Positions 24,779 through 34,885 of a stretch of DNA of 64,000 nucleotides are shown one piece after another. Below the pieces are notes generated by a model that saw only the letters and a list, made by a program, of their open reading frames with translations, searched no databases and was not told where the DNA came from. The translations under genes were made by a program, and so were the position numbers. The stretch is taken from assembly GCF_000023465.1 (NCBI RefSeq), contig NC_014041.1:5064188-5128187 (forward strand), in the 5' to 3' direction. How positions within the stretch are numbered: the stretch's first letter is position 1; each line of letters starts with the position of its first letter. The DNA is from Zunongwangia profunda SM-A87 (lineage in GTDB: Bacteria; Bacteroidota; Bacteroidia; Flavobacteriales; Flavobacteriaceae).

Positions 24779-27214
24779 TTAATCTAACACCTGTCTTTCT
24801 TTAAGTCTGGTTTCTTCATCTGCATTAATGGCACGGTTATTATCGTTTAACCTGAAATTTCCAAAATTGTAACGCACTCCAAACGTTATTCTTCTGGTTT
24901 CAGAAATCGCATAGAATCCGTTATCCTGATTTAAATACTGGCTTTGCATCGGGATGTTCATGGTTCTCAGTATATCTTCAGCATTGATAGAAACCGAAAT
25001 TTTATTATTCATAAAGGTTTTGCGGAGTCCCAAATCCAAACCAAACTGTGGATTCTCGTATTTATACGATCCCGCCAGAATATTAGGTAAAAAATACGTA
25101 TTCACATTTCCGCTAAAGGTACCATCTCCACCAAAATAAAAATAGTTCCCAACATTAAGAAAAGCGCTAAAAGTATCGATTGTATAGGTTTCAGCAGCAC
25201 TTTCCCTGGCGTAAATCTGGTTTTCCATATAAAACCCGGAAAGATAGCCATAGAGGTAATACCAATTGGTCACAAAATTAGCATAGGTAATATCCAGGCT
25301 AAATTGCTGGGTATAATCTAAGTTATCATTTACCGTTCTTAACAGCTGATTTTGGTTATCCTGAAATGATAAGACCGAAGGTGAATGATCTACCCTATCC
25401 CAGTATAAATCAAAAAACAATGCCCCTTTATAGGAATAATTAAATAATACTTTATTAGCAATTCCCGGTACTAAAGCAGGGTTTCCTTCTTTTACATTAT
25501 TCTCGTTAATGTAGTATTGAAACGGATTTAAACTCTGAAACCGGGGACGTTCAATTCTCCGGTTATACTCCAGGCTTATCGAGCTTTCTTCTCCTAAACT
25601 TCGCATCGCGTAAAACGTGGGAAATAACTGAAAATAATCCTGATCGTTTACAAGTCCGTTTTGAGCCGAAATCCCGCTGATATCAGTATACTCTCCTCGT
25701 AAACCCGCTTTTAGGCTCCATTTTCCCAATTCTTTAGACGTGCTAAAATAAGCCGCATAGATATTCTCATCGTAATCCAAAGCATCCGAAAGTTCGTCTA
25801 CCTGCAAAGCAAACGTGTTATTGTAAAAATCAAGGGCGCTATTCGAAGTAATTCCGGCATATTTTATTCCGGTTTCAACAGGAAGACTTCCCATGTTTGT
25901 GGTAATATCTACCTGACCCGTATAAATATCTGAGTTTTGCATGGCTCTGGTCATGATGATATTATTTCTAATCTCATCGCCATTGCCATAAAAATAAGTG
26001 GTGTTTAAATCCTGATCCTGATCTTTATCATAACGAATATAATTGACCTGAGCTGATAATTTAGCCCCGTTTTCTCCTAAGCTGGTTGAAAAATCAGCAT
26101 TAAAAAGCATGTTTTTAGCTTCATTTTCCAGACGGCTATCGGTAGTAAATAAGGAATCTAAACTCCCGGAAGCACTGTAAATATCTGTTTGCCCGTTTAA
26201 ATCTGAATCGTTCTTTGGAGTGAAATTTAAATTGGCACTCAGGCTTAAACTACTTTTTTCTGAAAGCGTAAAATCTAAAATCGTATTTAAACTATGAGCA
26301 TAGTTTTTAGTATCACGCTCAAAATCCCCAAGCCAGGTAGAATTTTCTGAACCATCCGGCTCAAAATACGTCACATTGCTTTCGTCGTTTTTATAGATAT
26401 TATTTGCGTTGAAGTTATAACTTGCAAAAGCATTTAGATTATTGGTTTTATAATACTGGCTGGTTCCCAAACTGTATTTAGGTAACACCGCAACAGTGTT
26501 TGAAGCATTTACACTTCCTTTATAACCAATCGATGGATTTTTGGACATTACAATATTTAAAATCGCACCGCTACCTTCAGCTTCATAGCGTGCCGGCGGC
26601 GTGGTAATCACCTCTACAGATTTTACATTTTCACCACTTAATCCAGAAAGTAACTGCTCTAATTCTGCGGTGGATAAATACACCTTGCGATCGTTGATAT
26701 ACACAGTTGCAGGACGGTTTTTTACCAGTAATTCACCCTGACTAACAATTACCCCCGGAGTACGTTTTAAAATTTCGTAAGTGTTTAAACTAGAGATAAC
26801 CGAATTTTCCACATTAAATGAAATTCGGTCTATTTTTCGTTCAATTTTCGGCTTTCTGGCTTTTACGGTAACCTCATCTAAACTGTTACTGGTTTCCTGA
26901 AGTTCGATTTTCCCAAGATTAGTATTCCCTTCAACCTCAAAACGCTTTATATAATCTGCAAAACCTAAAAAACTGATTTTTAAGACATAGGGACGGTTTT
27001 CTATTTCCTCGAAGAGAAAACTCCCGTCATCTTCAGAAATCATTCCTTTTATTACCGAAACAGAATCTTTAGCATTTAACAAAACAACATTCGCAAAACT
27101 AACCGGCTGATTCTCTTTATCTACGATTTGCCCTCTAACCTGATTTTGCGAAAACACACGGTTAGGTATAAATACAATAAACGCTAAGAGTATTAAAGGT
27201 AGAAATGTTTTCAT
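24779..27214 (-). CDS. TonB-dependent outer-membrane receptor (811 aa)
   Basis: A signal peptide (about 1-22) is followed by a carboxypeptidase-regulatory-like domain (about 25-110), a plug domain (about 130-225; PGVIVSQGELLVKNRPATVY and GAILNIVMSKNP) and a beta-barrel of the OMP_b-brl_2 type. It lacks the SusC/RagA signature and no SusD follows, so it is a stand-alone receptor or a TonB-independent barrel with the same fold. The substrate is unknown. A TAnnTTTG-like element lies 27 bp before the ATG. Confidence 0.88.
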   Translation of the reverse strand: MKTFLPLILLAFIVFIPNRVFSQNQVRGQIVDKENQPVSFANVVLLNAKDSVSVIKGMISEDDGSFLFEEIENRPYVLKISFLGFADYIKRFEVEGNTNLGKIELQETSNSLDEVTVKARKPKIERKIDRISFNVENSVISSLNTYEILKRTPGVIVSQGELLVKNRPATVYINDRKVYLSTAELEQLLSGLSGENVKSVEVITTPPARYEAEGSGAILNIVMSKNPSIGYKGSVNASNTVAVLPKYSLGTSQYYKTNNLNAFASYNFNANNIYKNDESNVTYFEPDGSENSTWLGDFERDTKNYAHSLNTILDFTLSEKSSLSLSANLNFTPKNDSDLNGQTDIYSASGSLDSLFTTDSRLENEAKNMLFNADFSTSLGENGAKLSAQVNYIRYDKDQDQDLNTTYFYGNGDEIRNNIIMTRAMQNSDIYTGQVDITTNMGSLPVETGIKYAGITSNSALDFYNNTFALQVDELSDALDYDENIYAAYFSTSKELGKWSLKAGLRGEYTDISGISAQNGLVNDQDYFQLFPTFYAMRSLGEESSISLEYNRRIERPRFQSLNPFQYYINENNVKEGNPALVPGIANKVLFNYSYKGALFFDLYWDRVDHSPSVLSFQDNQNQLLRTVNDNLDYTQQFSLDITYANFVTNWYYLYGYLSGFYMENQIYARESAAETYTIDTFSAFLNVGNYFYFGGDGTFSGNVNTYFLPNILAGSYKYENPQFGLDLGLRKTFMNNKISVSINAEDILRTMNIPMQSQYLNQDNGFYAISETRRITFGVRYNFGNFRLNDNNRAINADEETRLKERQVLD

Positions 27215-27240
27215 GAGTATGGTTAGTTTAGTTTGTTTAG

Positions 27241-27248
27241 CAAATATA
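27241..27248 (-). promoter_or_regulatory. Candidate -7 promoter element of the 811-residue receptor gene
   Basis: On the minus strand the sequence is TATATTTG, matching TAnnTTTG, at the same distance from the ATG (about 27 bp) as the promoter-like elements before the two susC genes. No convincing -33 element is seen. Confidence 0.4.
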
Positions 27249-27361
27249 TAGTTTTGATCAGAAAAGAATAATCATTTCTCTATAACTTTACTTAAAATCA
27301 GGGGGATAAACTAAATAAAACCTACATAATAACAAGAACATTCCTGTCTTTAGTCGAAATA

Positions 27362-30310
27362 TTATTTTTTTATAGCATCATATAACACCTGCTGAATTTG
27401 CGTGCGGGTATTTAAGCTGTAGAGCCGTGTATTGTCTCTTGTGGGTAAAACCCTGTTTGATAAAAACACAAAAAGCAAATCTTGTTTAGGATCCATCCAA
27501 ACCATGGTTCCGGTAAAACCGGTATGCCCAAAACTAGCGGTACTGGCGTCTTTTGCGGTATTATTGTTAGGTCCCGCATATTCTAAATTAGGTTTATCAA
27601 AGCCTATGGCACGACGGTTATTATTATCAGGAAATTGTGTTTTGGTCCATTCCTTAAACGTAGCTTCTGTAATATAACGCTCTCCCCCGTATTCGCCCAT
27701 ATTCAAATACATTTGCATGAGTTTTGCCAGGTCGTTTGCATCAGAAAAAAGGCCGGCATTTGCTGAAACCCCACCCATCATTATCGCACCTTCATCATGC
27801 ACACTCCCATGAATGGGTTTATGCCGAAAATCAAAATCACTTTCTGTAGGCACAATTCTGGCAAGTTCAAAGCTTTCCATTGGGCGATAACCTAAAGTTG
27901 TCGCTCCTAATTTCGAATAAAAATTATCTTTGAGGTACTTGCGATAATCTTCTCCGGTCAAGTTTTCTACAATCTGCGGAAGCAGGTAAAACGCGAGTCC
28001 GGAATATTTATATTCTGCTTTATCTTCTAAGGGAGACTTTTTTATGGCCTTATATATTTTCTTTTTGTAATTGCGGTGCAACCACATATTCTCACTTACT
28101 TTTACCGGAAAGCGGGCTGAAGAATCTTTTTTAAAGGTATTCCATTTATAACTTCCGTTTTTTCTTAAGGTATTTTGCCAGTATGCAATCCAGGGTTTAA
28201 ACCTTGCCTGATGTGCAAATATTTGCCGAAACGGAATACCCGCTTTATTGGAATTTCTAAAATACGGCAGGTACTCATCAATCCCTTCTTCTAAACTGAA
28301 CTTCCCCTCATCCTGTAATTTCATCAGGGCCGGTAAAGCTGAAGAAATCTTAGTTACCGAGGCCAGATCAAAAATATCTGATGTTTTTGTTTTTACCGTA
28401 TCGCTGTATTTATGTAAGCCATAAGCCTTTTGAAATACGATCTTTTCATCTTTGGCCACTAAAACCACTCCGCCGGGAATCGCTTTGGCATCCATCGCCT
28501 GCTGCATTAGAGAATCTATCCCACTTGCTAAAAAATCTGCATTCATTCCTGCATCTTGAGGAGTGGTATAGGCAAATCTTATTTTTTCGGATGTTTCTAG
28601 ACCATCACCGGCTTTAAATTTCTTTCCTACACTTACCGGTAGTTTTCCGTCTGCTTTAAATCCGCCAAAAATAAGTTGCGCTACTTTTTGTTCGGATAAT
28701 TCAGAATCCTGGTAAGCTTCAATTAAAACCGCCGCATCTTCAATATTATCCATTTTATTTAAGGTATACGGATTTTTAAAAACGCTAAAAATCGTATGCT
28801 CGTTTTGGGCAATTTCAGCAATAAATTTTAAAACCGCATCAGAATACCGAATGACGTTTCTTGGGTATTTACTATGATCATGTAAACCGGCAATCACTAC
28901 ATTATAATCTTTTAATTTTTCTTTTACTGCAGAAATCTGGCTCGCGGTAGCTTTATCTTTAAGCTGAAAATGATCGATTTTGGTATACCACCCTAAATTT
29001 TCCTGAAAAGCTGTTTTCTTATCGGCGCCTATAGAAATACTGGCAATTTTTAACGTATCCAATCTTCGAAGCGGAATAAGTTCCTGATCGTTTTTTAAAA
29101 CCGTAAGGGACTTTTCCACTAATTTCTGCTGAATATATTCAGCATACGAATTATTCAGCTCTTTATCGATATTGGCTGTTTTTAGCGGCTCATAATGGTT
29201 TAGACCTACCCATTGTTTTACGGCCAGTACTTTTCGGCATTTTTCATCGATAGCTGCCTGAGAAATGATACCCTGATCGATCGCTTTTCGAATTTCGGCA
29301 ATTGCTTTAGGCACATCCTCGGTAAACTCTAACAAATCGTTCCCGGCAATGATCGCTTTTTTGTCTACCACTCCAGGTTCATTTCCAGTTGTCACCCCTT
29401 TCATGTTCATGGCATCTGTTACGATCAAACCTTTAAAGCCAAGTTTCTCTTTTAAAATTCCGCTGATGATCTTCTTAGATAAAGTAGAAGGAACACCACT
29501 GCTATCCAGGGCCGGAATATTTAAATGGGCGACCATCACACCACCAATCCCGGCATCGATTAATTTCTTAAACGGATACATCTCTAAGCTATCCAATCTT
29601 GTAAATGGATGGTTTATTTGTGGCAGCGCCTTATGCGAATCGGTATCGGTATCGCCATGCCCGGGAAAATGTTTGGCAGTGGTCAGGATTTTTTGATCCT
29701 GCATTCCTCTCATATACGCGATGCCTTTTTCGGCCACTTTTTCTTTATTCTCGCCAAAGCTTCGGTAATTAATCACCGGATTATTCGGGTTATTGTTCAC
29801 ATCTACAACGGGAGCAAAATTCATGTGCAAACCGGTTCGCTTAACCTGTCGCGCCACTTCTTCCCCCATCTTGTATAATAAGGTATCGTTCTGGATAGCA
29901 CCTAATGCCATTTGATACGGGAAACTGATAGTATTATCCAATCGCATTCCCAAACCCCATTCAGCATCGATAGCGCCCAAAAGCGGCACTTTAGATACTA
30001 ACTGATAATCGTTCATTAACTGCACCTGCTTTTTCGCCGTTCCCTGAAAAAAAATGAGTCCGCCTATTTTTTGCTCTTTAATGAGTTTTAAGATCGCTTC
30101 TTTATGTTTTAAATCCCTGTTAGAATAAGCCGCCACCATAATAAGTTGCGCAATGCGTTCATTAGGCGTTAAATCCTGCATTATAGAATCTACCCATTTA
30201 CTATTGGTATACTCTAAAAATTCGGGCTGTTGTTGGGCATAGGAATTCAATTGGATTCCGCAGAAAACAATTAAGGTTAAAACGAGTTTCGTAAGGGAAA
30301 ATAATCGCAT
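27362..30310 (-). CDS. GH3 beta-N-acetylglucosaminidase fused to a beta-lactamase-fold hydrolase
   Basis: This 982-residue secreted protein has a signal peptide (about 1-25). The N-terminal GH3 domain (about 35-370) has the NagZ-like loop KHFPGHGDTDTDSH (213-226), with its acid/base His-Asp pair, and nucleophile D299 in VTDAMNMKG. A middle domain (about 395-565) resembles the second GH3 domain. The C-terminal serine hydrolase (about 590-975) has S651-V-T-K654 as the SxxK motif, a YSG at 769-771 in the place of YxN, and an HTG near the end. NagZ enzymes release GlcNAc from muropeptides, and SxxK enzymes act on D-Ala bonds or esters. The fusion suggests that both sugar and peptide parts of wall fragments are attacked. 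It is the second gene after the NagX-like gene, with 10 bp between. Confidence 0.92.
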   Translation of the reverse strand: MRLFSLTKLVLTLIVFCGIQLNSYAQQQPEFLEYTNSKWVDSIMQDLTPNERIAQLIMVAAYSNRDLKHKEAILKLIKEQKIGGLIFFQGTAKKQVQLMNDYQLVSKVPLLGAIDAEWGLGMRLDNTISFPYQMALGAIQNDTLLYKMGEEVARQVKRTGLHMNFAPVVDVNNNPNNPVINYRSFGENKEKVAEKGIAYMRGMQDQKILTTAKHFPGHGDTDTDSHKALPQINHPFTRLDSLEMYPFKKLIDAGIGGVMVAHLNIPALDSSGVPSTLSKKIISGILKEKLGFKGLIVTDAMNMKGVTTGNEPGVVDKKAIIAGNDLLEFTEDVPKAIAEIRKAIDQGIISQAAIDEKCRKVLAVKQWVGLNHYEPLKTANIDKELNNSYAEYIQQKLVEKSLTVLKNDQELIPLRRLDTLKIASISIGADKKTAFQENLGWYTKIDHFQLKDKATASQISAVKEKLKDYNVVIAGLHDHSKYPRNVIRYSDAVLKFIAEIAQNEHTIFSVFKNPYTLNKMDNIEDAAVLIEAYQDSELSEQKVAQLIFGGFKADGKLPVSVGKKFKAGDGLETSEKIRFAYTTPQDAGMNADFLASGIDSLMQQAMDAKAIPGGVVLVAKDEKIVFQKAYGLHKYSDTVKTKTSDIFDLASVTKISSALPALMKLQDEGKFSLEEGIDEYLPYFRNSNKAGIPFRQIFAHQARFKPWIAYWQNTLRKNGSYKWNTFKKDSSARFPVKVSENMWLHRNYKKKIYKAIKKSPLEDKAEYKYSGLAFYLLPQIVENLTGEDYRKYLKDNFYSKLGATTLGYRPMESFELARIVPTESDFDFRHKPIHGSVHDEGAIMMGGVSANAGLFSDANDLAKLMQMYLNMGEYGGERYITEATFKEWTKTQFPDNNNRRAIGFDKPNLEYAGPNNNTAKDASTASFGHTGFTGTMVWMDPKQDLLFVFLSNRVLPTRDNTRLYSLNTRTQIQQVLYDAIKK

Positions 30311-30320
30311 TAGCTTGGGT

Positions 30321-31436
30321 TTAAACTTTGATATAAATTTTCTTTTTGTCTAAAATATAGGCAATAAGCCACATAAGTATTAAAAATAATAACGCATACA
30401 AAAGCGATGCATTATAAGGAGATAACCAGCTTAAAAATACATTTTGGTAAATCCAGCCTTTTAAGGAGGTATCGCCAATAAATATAAGTCCCATTGTTAA
30501 CACTACCACACCGGAGAGCACAAAAATGAATAACGGATTTTTACCAAAAGGTTCAAAAAACCTGCTCCATGATTTAAATTCGGCGATTTCTAATATTCCT
30601 ATAAGGGCGCCAAGAATTATAAAATCCCATCCGGTGCTTAGGATGACATAAGAACTGGTCCAGATTGGTTTATTAACAGGTAATATTACATCCCAGACCA
30701 GCGCGAGGCTAATCATTGCTAAACCGGCAATAACCAATTGGATAACCAGTTTTTTCTTATTTACACTTTGCTGGATAAACCTGCCGGCCAGATAACCAAA
30801 TATCACATTGACTACCGCCGGAAGACAACTTAATAAACCTTCGGGATCAAAAGGAATTCCAAAACCATGATAAAGGTTTTCTTCATTAAACACCAAAAGA
30901 TCAAATTTTAAAGCAGCGTTTGCTTCAAGACTATAGGGAGCGCTACCGCCAAAATACCATAATAAGAACCAGTACAACAACAGGATAAAAACCGATAAAA
31001 CAACAAGCCATTTTTTCTTTAGAAACCGAATAGCGATTGCTGCCAGCAAATAACAAACAGCAATACGCTGTAAAACACCCATAATCCTAATATCCAGAAT
31101 ATTCTTTAGGATAAATTCTCCGTCTGTACGCCTAACAAAAGGATAATAGGAGAGCCCTAAACCAATAAGAAATATAATTGCCGCCCTTTTAAATGTTTTT
31201 GTCAGGAATTCAGGAGTACTCCACGAATTCATTTTTTTAAAACTAAAACTCATCGCATTCCCAACTACAAATAGAAAGGTAGGAAATACCAGATCTGTTA
31301 GTGTAAATCCATGCCAGGCAGCATGCTTAAAAGGCGCATAAATCGTAGCCCAACTTCCCGGATTATTTACCAGTATCATAAGGGCAACCGTCATTCCGCG
31401 CAGAATATCCAGGGATAAATAACGAGAGCGAGCCAT
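30321..31436 (-). CDS. NagX-like membrane acyltransferase (DUF5009 family)
   Basis: This 371-residue protein has about ten membrane segments. The opening RYLSLDILRGMTVALMILVN followed by HGFTLTDLVFPTFLFVVG matches the heparan-alpha-glucosaminide N-acetyltransferase/NagX family. Bacterial members are linked to chitin or GlcNAc use, though whether they transport or acetylate amino sugars is not settled. It is first in an operon with the GH3 fusion, divergent from the ROK regulator, and both lie in an amino-sugar gene cluster. Confidence 0.85.
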   Translation of the reverse strand: MARSRYLSLDILRGMTVALMILVNNPGSWATIYAPFKHAAWHGFTLTDLVFPTFLFVVGNAMSFSFKKMNSWSTPEFLTKTFKRAAIIFLIGLGLSYYPFVRRTDGEFILKNILDIRIMGVLQRIAVCYLLAAIAIRFLKKKWLVVLSVFILLLYWFLLWYFGGSAPYSLEANAALKFDLLVFNEENLYHGFGIPFDPEGLLSCLPAVVNVIFGYLAGRFIQQSVNKKKLVIQLVIAGLAMISLALVWDVILPVNKPIWTSSYVILSTGWDFIILGALIGILEIAEFKSWSRFFEPFGKNPLFIFVLSGVVVLTMGLIFIGDTSLKGWIYQNVFLSWLSPYNASLLYALLFLILMWLIAYILDKKKIYIKV

Positions 31437-31637
31437 AGATTTTAAAATAAAATAAACAATTATTGCTTTCTCTAAAAGTACAAAATTTAATTAAACAACC
31501 AATCTTTACTAAAATTTTACATTAAGTCTTTTGTAAACTAAATTTTTTATATACTTTTATTTTTCAGAAATTTAGTTCTTTGCAAAAAGAATTGAATTTT
31601 TAACGAAAGGCTAAAAGCTTTGTATTGTCCGACGTAT

Positions 31638-32909
31638 ATGAGTCTAAATTTACAGGATTTTCTAATAGAAGATGCTCAGTTAGAAGAAATGAGCAATGTT
31701 GAACGTAAAAAGGTTCATCAAAAAACAAGAATCATAAAACATATGTTTCTAAATGGTGATACCTCTAATGCTGAAATCTGTTCAAAATTTGGCATTAGCC
31801 TTCCAACCTCTATGGCGCTTATCAATCAGTTGCTGGATGATGGGATCGTAATTAAAAAAGGACGCGGAAAATCTGAAGGTGGTCGTAAACCCGATCTTTA
31901 TGGATTAAAAGAGCATTCTTTTTTCGTGTTAAGTATCCATATAGAGCGCTTTAAGATTAAACTGGCCCTTATAGACAACAATCATAGTATTGTAAAAGAA
32001 GAGGTGCTTGAAACGCAAATTTCCCCAAATTCTAATATTGTAGATCTCTTATATGATTTTGCTGAAGCCTTTTTAAAAGCCTCGGAAATCGATCATAAAA
32101 AGATAATGGGCGTAGGTATTAGTATGCCAGGCCTGGTATCTTCTGAAGAAGGAAAAAACTTTACCTACTACCTTACCGAGCAGGATCCCGCTTCACTTAG
32201 AGATAAATTTGAAGATCGCTTTAAGAAGCCTGTTGCTATTTTAAACGATGCCAAAAGTGCTTCTTTAGCTGAATTTCATTTTGGACTCGCCAAAGAAAAA
32301 GAAAATGTACTGGTTATCTCGATGGATTGGGGTGTTGGTTTGGGTATTATTATGGGCGGAAAGATACAAACCGGTGTTTCCGGATTTGCCGGTGAATTTG
32401 GCCATATTCCAATGGTAGAAGATGGTACGCTTTGTCATTGCGGAAAAAGAGGATGCCTGGAAACCGAAGCCTCTGGTCTGGCGCTGGTTAGAAAAGTAAA
32501 AGAAGGCCTGGAGCAGGGACAAACTTCCGTATTAAATACGCTCTCGGATGAAGCACTCGAAAAACTCGAACCAGATACTATTGTAGAAGCCGCTAATAAA
32601 GGTGATCAATTTGCGATAAACTCGCTTTCTGAAATAGGCATAAGCCTGGGAAAAGGTATTGCTATTTTAATACAAATCTTTAACCCGGAACTTATCGTTC
32701 TTGAAGGAAAAATTGCAAAAGCCAAACAATTTATTACCACTCCTATTCAGCAATCCATGAACATTTATTGCATGATGCAGCTGAAGGAAAAAACGAATAT
32801 AGAATTATCGAATCTTGGAAATAATTCCAGCCTGTATGGTGGTACCATTGCGGTTATGGATAGTATTTTCAGGAATCAGATTACAATGATAAAATCACAT
32901 TTAAGTTAA
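31638..32909 (+). CDS. ROK-family transcriptional regulator (NagC-like)
   Basis: The protein has a winged helix at the N-terminus (about 25-85; SNAEICSKFGISLPTSMALI) and a ROK domain with the ATP-binding-like DWGVGLGIIMGGK and the zinc site CHCGKRGCLE. Regulators of this kind sense phosphorylated amino sugars and repress uptake and catabolic genes. I chose ATG at 31638 (MSLNLQDFLIEDA); an in-frame TTG at 31620 would add six residues. It lies 11 bp before nagB and is divergent from the NagX-like gene, so it could control both. Confidence 0.9.
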   Translation: MSLNLQDFLIEDAQLEEMSNVERKKVHQKTRIIKHMFLNGDTSNAEICSKFGISLPTSMALINQLLDDGIVIKKGRGKSEGGRKPDLYGLKEHSFFVLSIHIERFKIKLALIDNNHSIVKEEVLETQISPNSNIVDLLYDFAEAFLKASEIDHKKIMGVGISMPGLVSSEEGKNFTYYLTEQDPASLRDKFEDRFKKPVAILNDAKSASLAEFHFGLAKEKENVLVISMDWGVGLGIIMGGKIQTGVSGFAGEFGHIPMVEDGTLCHCGKRGCLETEASGLALVRKVKEGLEQGQTSVLNTLSDEALEKLEPDTIVEAANKGDQFAINSLSEIGISLGKGIAILIQIFNPELIVLEGKIAKAKQFITTPIQQSMNIYCMMQLKEKTNIELSNLGNNSSLYGGTIAVMDSIFRNQITMIKSHLS

Positions 32910-32920
32910 AATAAATACTC

Positions 32921-34840
32921 ATGGCCAGATTAAATCTCTTAGAAGAAACACGTTTTGAGAAGCTCCCTGTAAAAGTATATAAGGACGAGCAAGCCGCTTC
33001 TGTAAAAGTTGCAAAACGTATTGCTAAGATTATTAAAAAAAAGCAGGAAAAAGGAAAAAAAGCTGTTTTAGGTCTAGCAACCGGAGCGACTCCTGTAAAA
33101 GTTTATGAAGAGCTTATCCGACTTCATAAAGAAGAAGGGCTTAGCTTTAAAAACGTTATTACCTTTAATCTGGACGAATATTATCCCATGCAGCCGGATG
33201 AAAACCAGAGCTATGTAAAGTTCATGGACGAAAATCTGTTTAATCATGTGGATATCCCAAGAGAAAATATCAACATCCCGGATGGTACGCTAGAAAAAGA
33301 TGCTATTGCTGAATTTTGCCTGGCTTATGAAAGAAAAATTACCGAAGTTGGTGGTTTAGACTTACAAATCCTTGGTATTGGTAGAACAGGGCATATTGGT
33401 TTTAACGAACCGGGATCTGCACCAAACAGTGGTACTCGTTTAGTTACACTGGATGATCTTACCAGGCGTGATGCCTCCCGTGATTTTGGGGGTAAAGAAA
33501 ATGTACCTACCAAAGCCATCACGATGGGAATTGGCACCATCTTTAAAGCGCGTGAAATTATTTTAATGGCATGGAGCAAGAAAAAAGCACCCATCATTAA
33601 AAAAGCGGTTGAAGGTGAAATTTCTGGCAGTGTACCCGCCACCTACCTGCAGTTAAATGAGCATGTTGAGTTTATCTTGGATAAAGATGCTGCCTCAGAA
33701 TTAACAAGATTCGATACCCCATGGTTAGTAAAAGACTGTAGCTGGGATAAAGAGCAAATTAAAAAAGCAGTAATATGGTTATCTAACGAGGTGGAAAAAC
33801 CGATCCTGAAGTTAACCGACGAAGATTACAACAGTCACGGTATGGCACAACTGGCCACCGAAAAAGGACCGGCTTATAACATCAATATCGACGTATTTAA
33901 CCAGTTACAACATACCATCACCGGTTGGCCTGGTGGTAAACCTAATGCTGATGATACCCAACGCCCGGAACGTGCCGAACCCGCTAAAAAGCGATCGATT
34001 ATTTTTAGTCCGCATCCTGACGACGATGTAATTTCTATGGGAGGTACGTTTATTAGACTGGTAGATCAGGGACATGATGTTCATGTGGCTTACCAAACCT
34101 CTGGAAACACTGCAGTTTGGGATACCGATGTTTTACGTTATGTAGAATTTGCCATCGATTTTAATAAAAGTATTGGGGAAGACACCGCCAAACTTGAAGA
34201 AATTTACGAGAATATAAATACGTTTATTACCGAAAAACGTCCTAATGATATCGATCTTCGTGAAATCATGGATGTTAAAGGTTTTATACGTAAAACCGAA
34301 GCTATTGCCGGTGCGCGATATGCCGGTCTTGTAGATGAAAACATTCATTTTATGGCCTTACCGTTTTACGAAACAGGTAAAAAAGTAAAAAGCCCGGTAA
34401 CTGAAGAAGACGTTAAGATTACGATGGAGCTACTTCAAAAAGTAAAACCTCATCAAATCTTTGCAGCTGGTGATTTTGCCGATCCTCATGGTACCCATAT
34501 CGTTTGTTTCAACATTATTTTAGAGGCTATGAATCGTCTTCGTGAAACAGAAGAATGGACCAAAAACTGCTGGTTATGGATGTATAGAGGTGCATGGCAG
34601 GAATTTGATATCCACGATATCGAAATGGCCGTACCGCTTTCTCCACAAGAAGTAGCTAGAAAACGCGAAGCGATCTTTAAGCACCAGTCGCAAAAAGATA
34701 CTCCGGTATTCCCCGGTGACGATGAACGCGAATTCTGGGTACGTGCCGAAGAAAGAAACAGCGAAACCGCAATGGCTTACCATAACCTGGGACTTGCCAA
34801 TTACGAAGCTATTGAGGCTTTTGTTCGCTGGAAATTTTAG
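32921..34840 (+). CDS. nagB: Glucosamine-6-phosphate deaminase fused to a PIG-L deacetylase domain
   Basis: This 639-residue protein has two parts. The N-terminal NagB domain (about 15-270) has GLATGATPVKVY (51-62), catalytic D85 in NLDEYYP, and GRTGHIGFNEPG (154-165), and would convert GlcN-6-P to Fru-6-P plus ammonia. The C-terminal part (about 355-620) is a PIG-L/LmbE-type deacetylase with zinc-binding PHPDDD (364-369) and a later DPHGTH. The two-domain form is usual in Bacteroidota. The second domain may supply GlcNAc deacetylation, in place of a separate NagA, but that is inference. It follows the ROK regulator in an operon. Confidence 0.93.
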   Translation: MARLNLLEETRFEKLPVKVYKDEQAASVKVAKRIAKIIKKKQEKGKKAVLGLATGATPVKVYEELIRLHKEEGLSFKNVITFNLDEYYPMQPDENQSYVKFMDENLFNHVDIPRENINIPDGTLEKDAIAEFCLAYERKITEVGGLDLQILGIGRTGHIGFNEPGSAPNSGTRLVTLDDLTRRDASRDFGGKENVPTKAITMGIGTIFKAREIILMAWSKKKAPIIKKAVEGEISGSVPATYLQLNEHVEFILDKDAASELTRFDTPWLVKDCSWDKEQIKKAVIWLSNEVEKPILKLTDEDYNSHGMAQLATEKGPAYNINIDVFNQLQHTITGWPGGKPNADDTQRPERAEPAKKRSIIFSPHPDDDVISMGGTFIRLVDQGHDVHVAYQTSGNTAVWDTDVLRYVEFAIDFNKSIGEDTAKLEEIYENINTFITEKRPNDIDLREIMDVKGFIRKTEAIAGARYAGLVDENIHFMALPFYETGKKVKSPVTEEDVKITMELLQKVKPHQIFAAGDFADPHGTHIVCFNIILEAMNRLRETEEWTKNCWLWMYRGAWQEFDIHDIEMAVPLSPQEVARKREAIFKHQSQKDTPVFPGDDEREFWVRAEERNSETAMAYHNLGLANYEAIEAFVRWKF

Positions 34841-34885
34841 TACGCCTTTCACCAGGATTCCTTATTTTAGGAATAAAATGCGACA

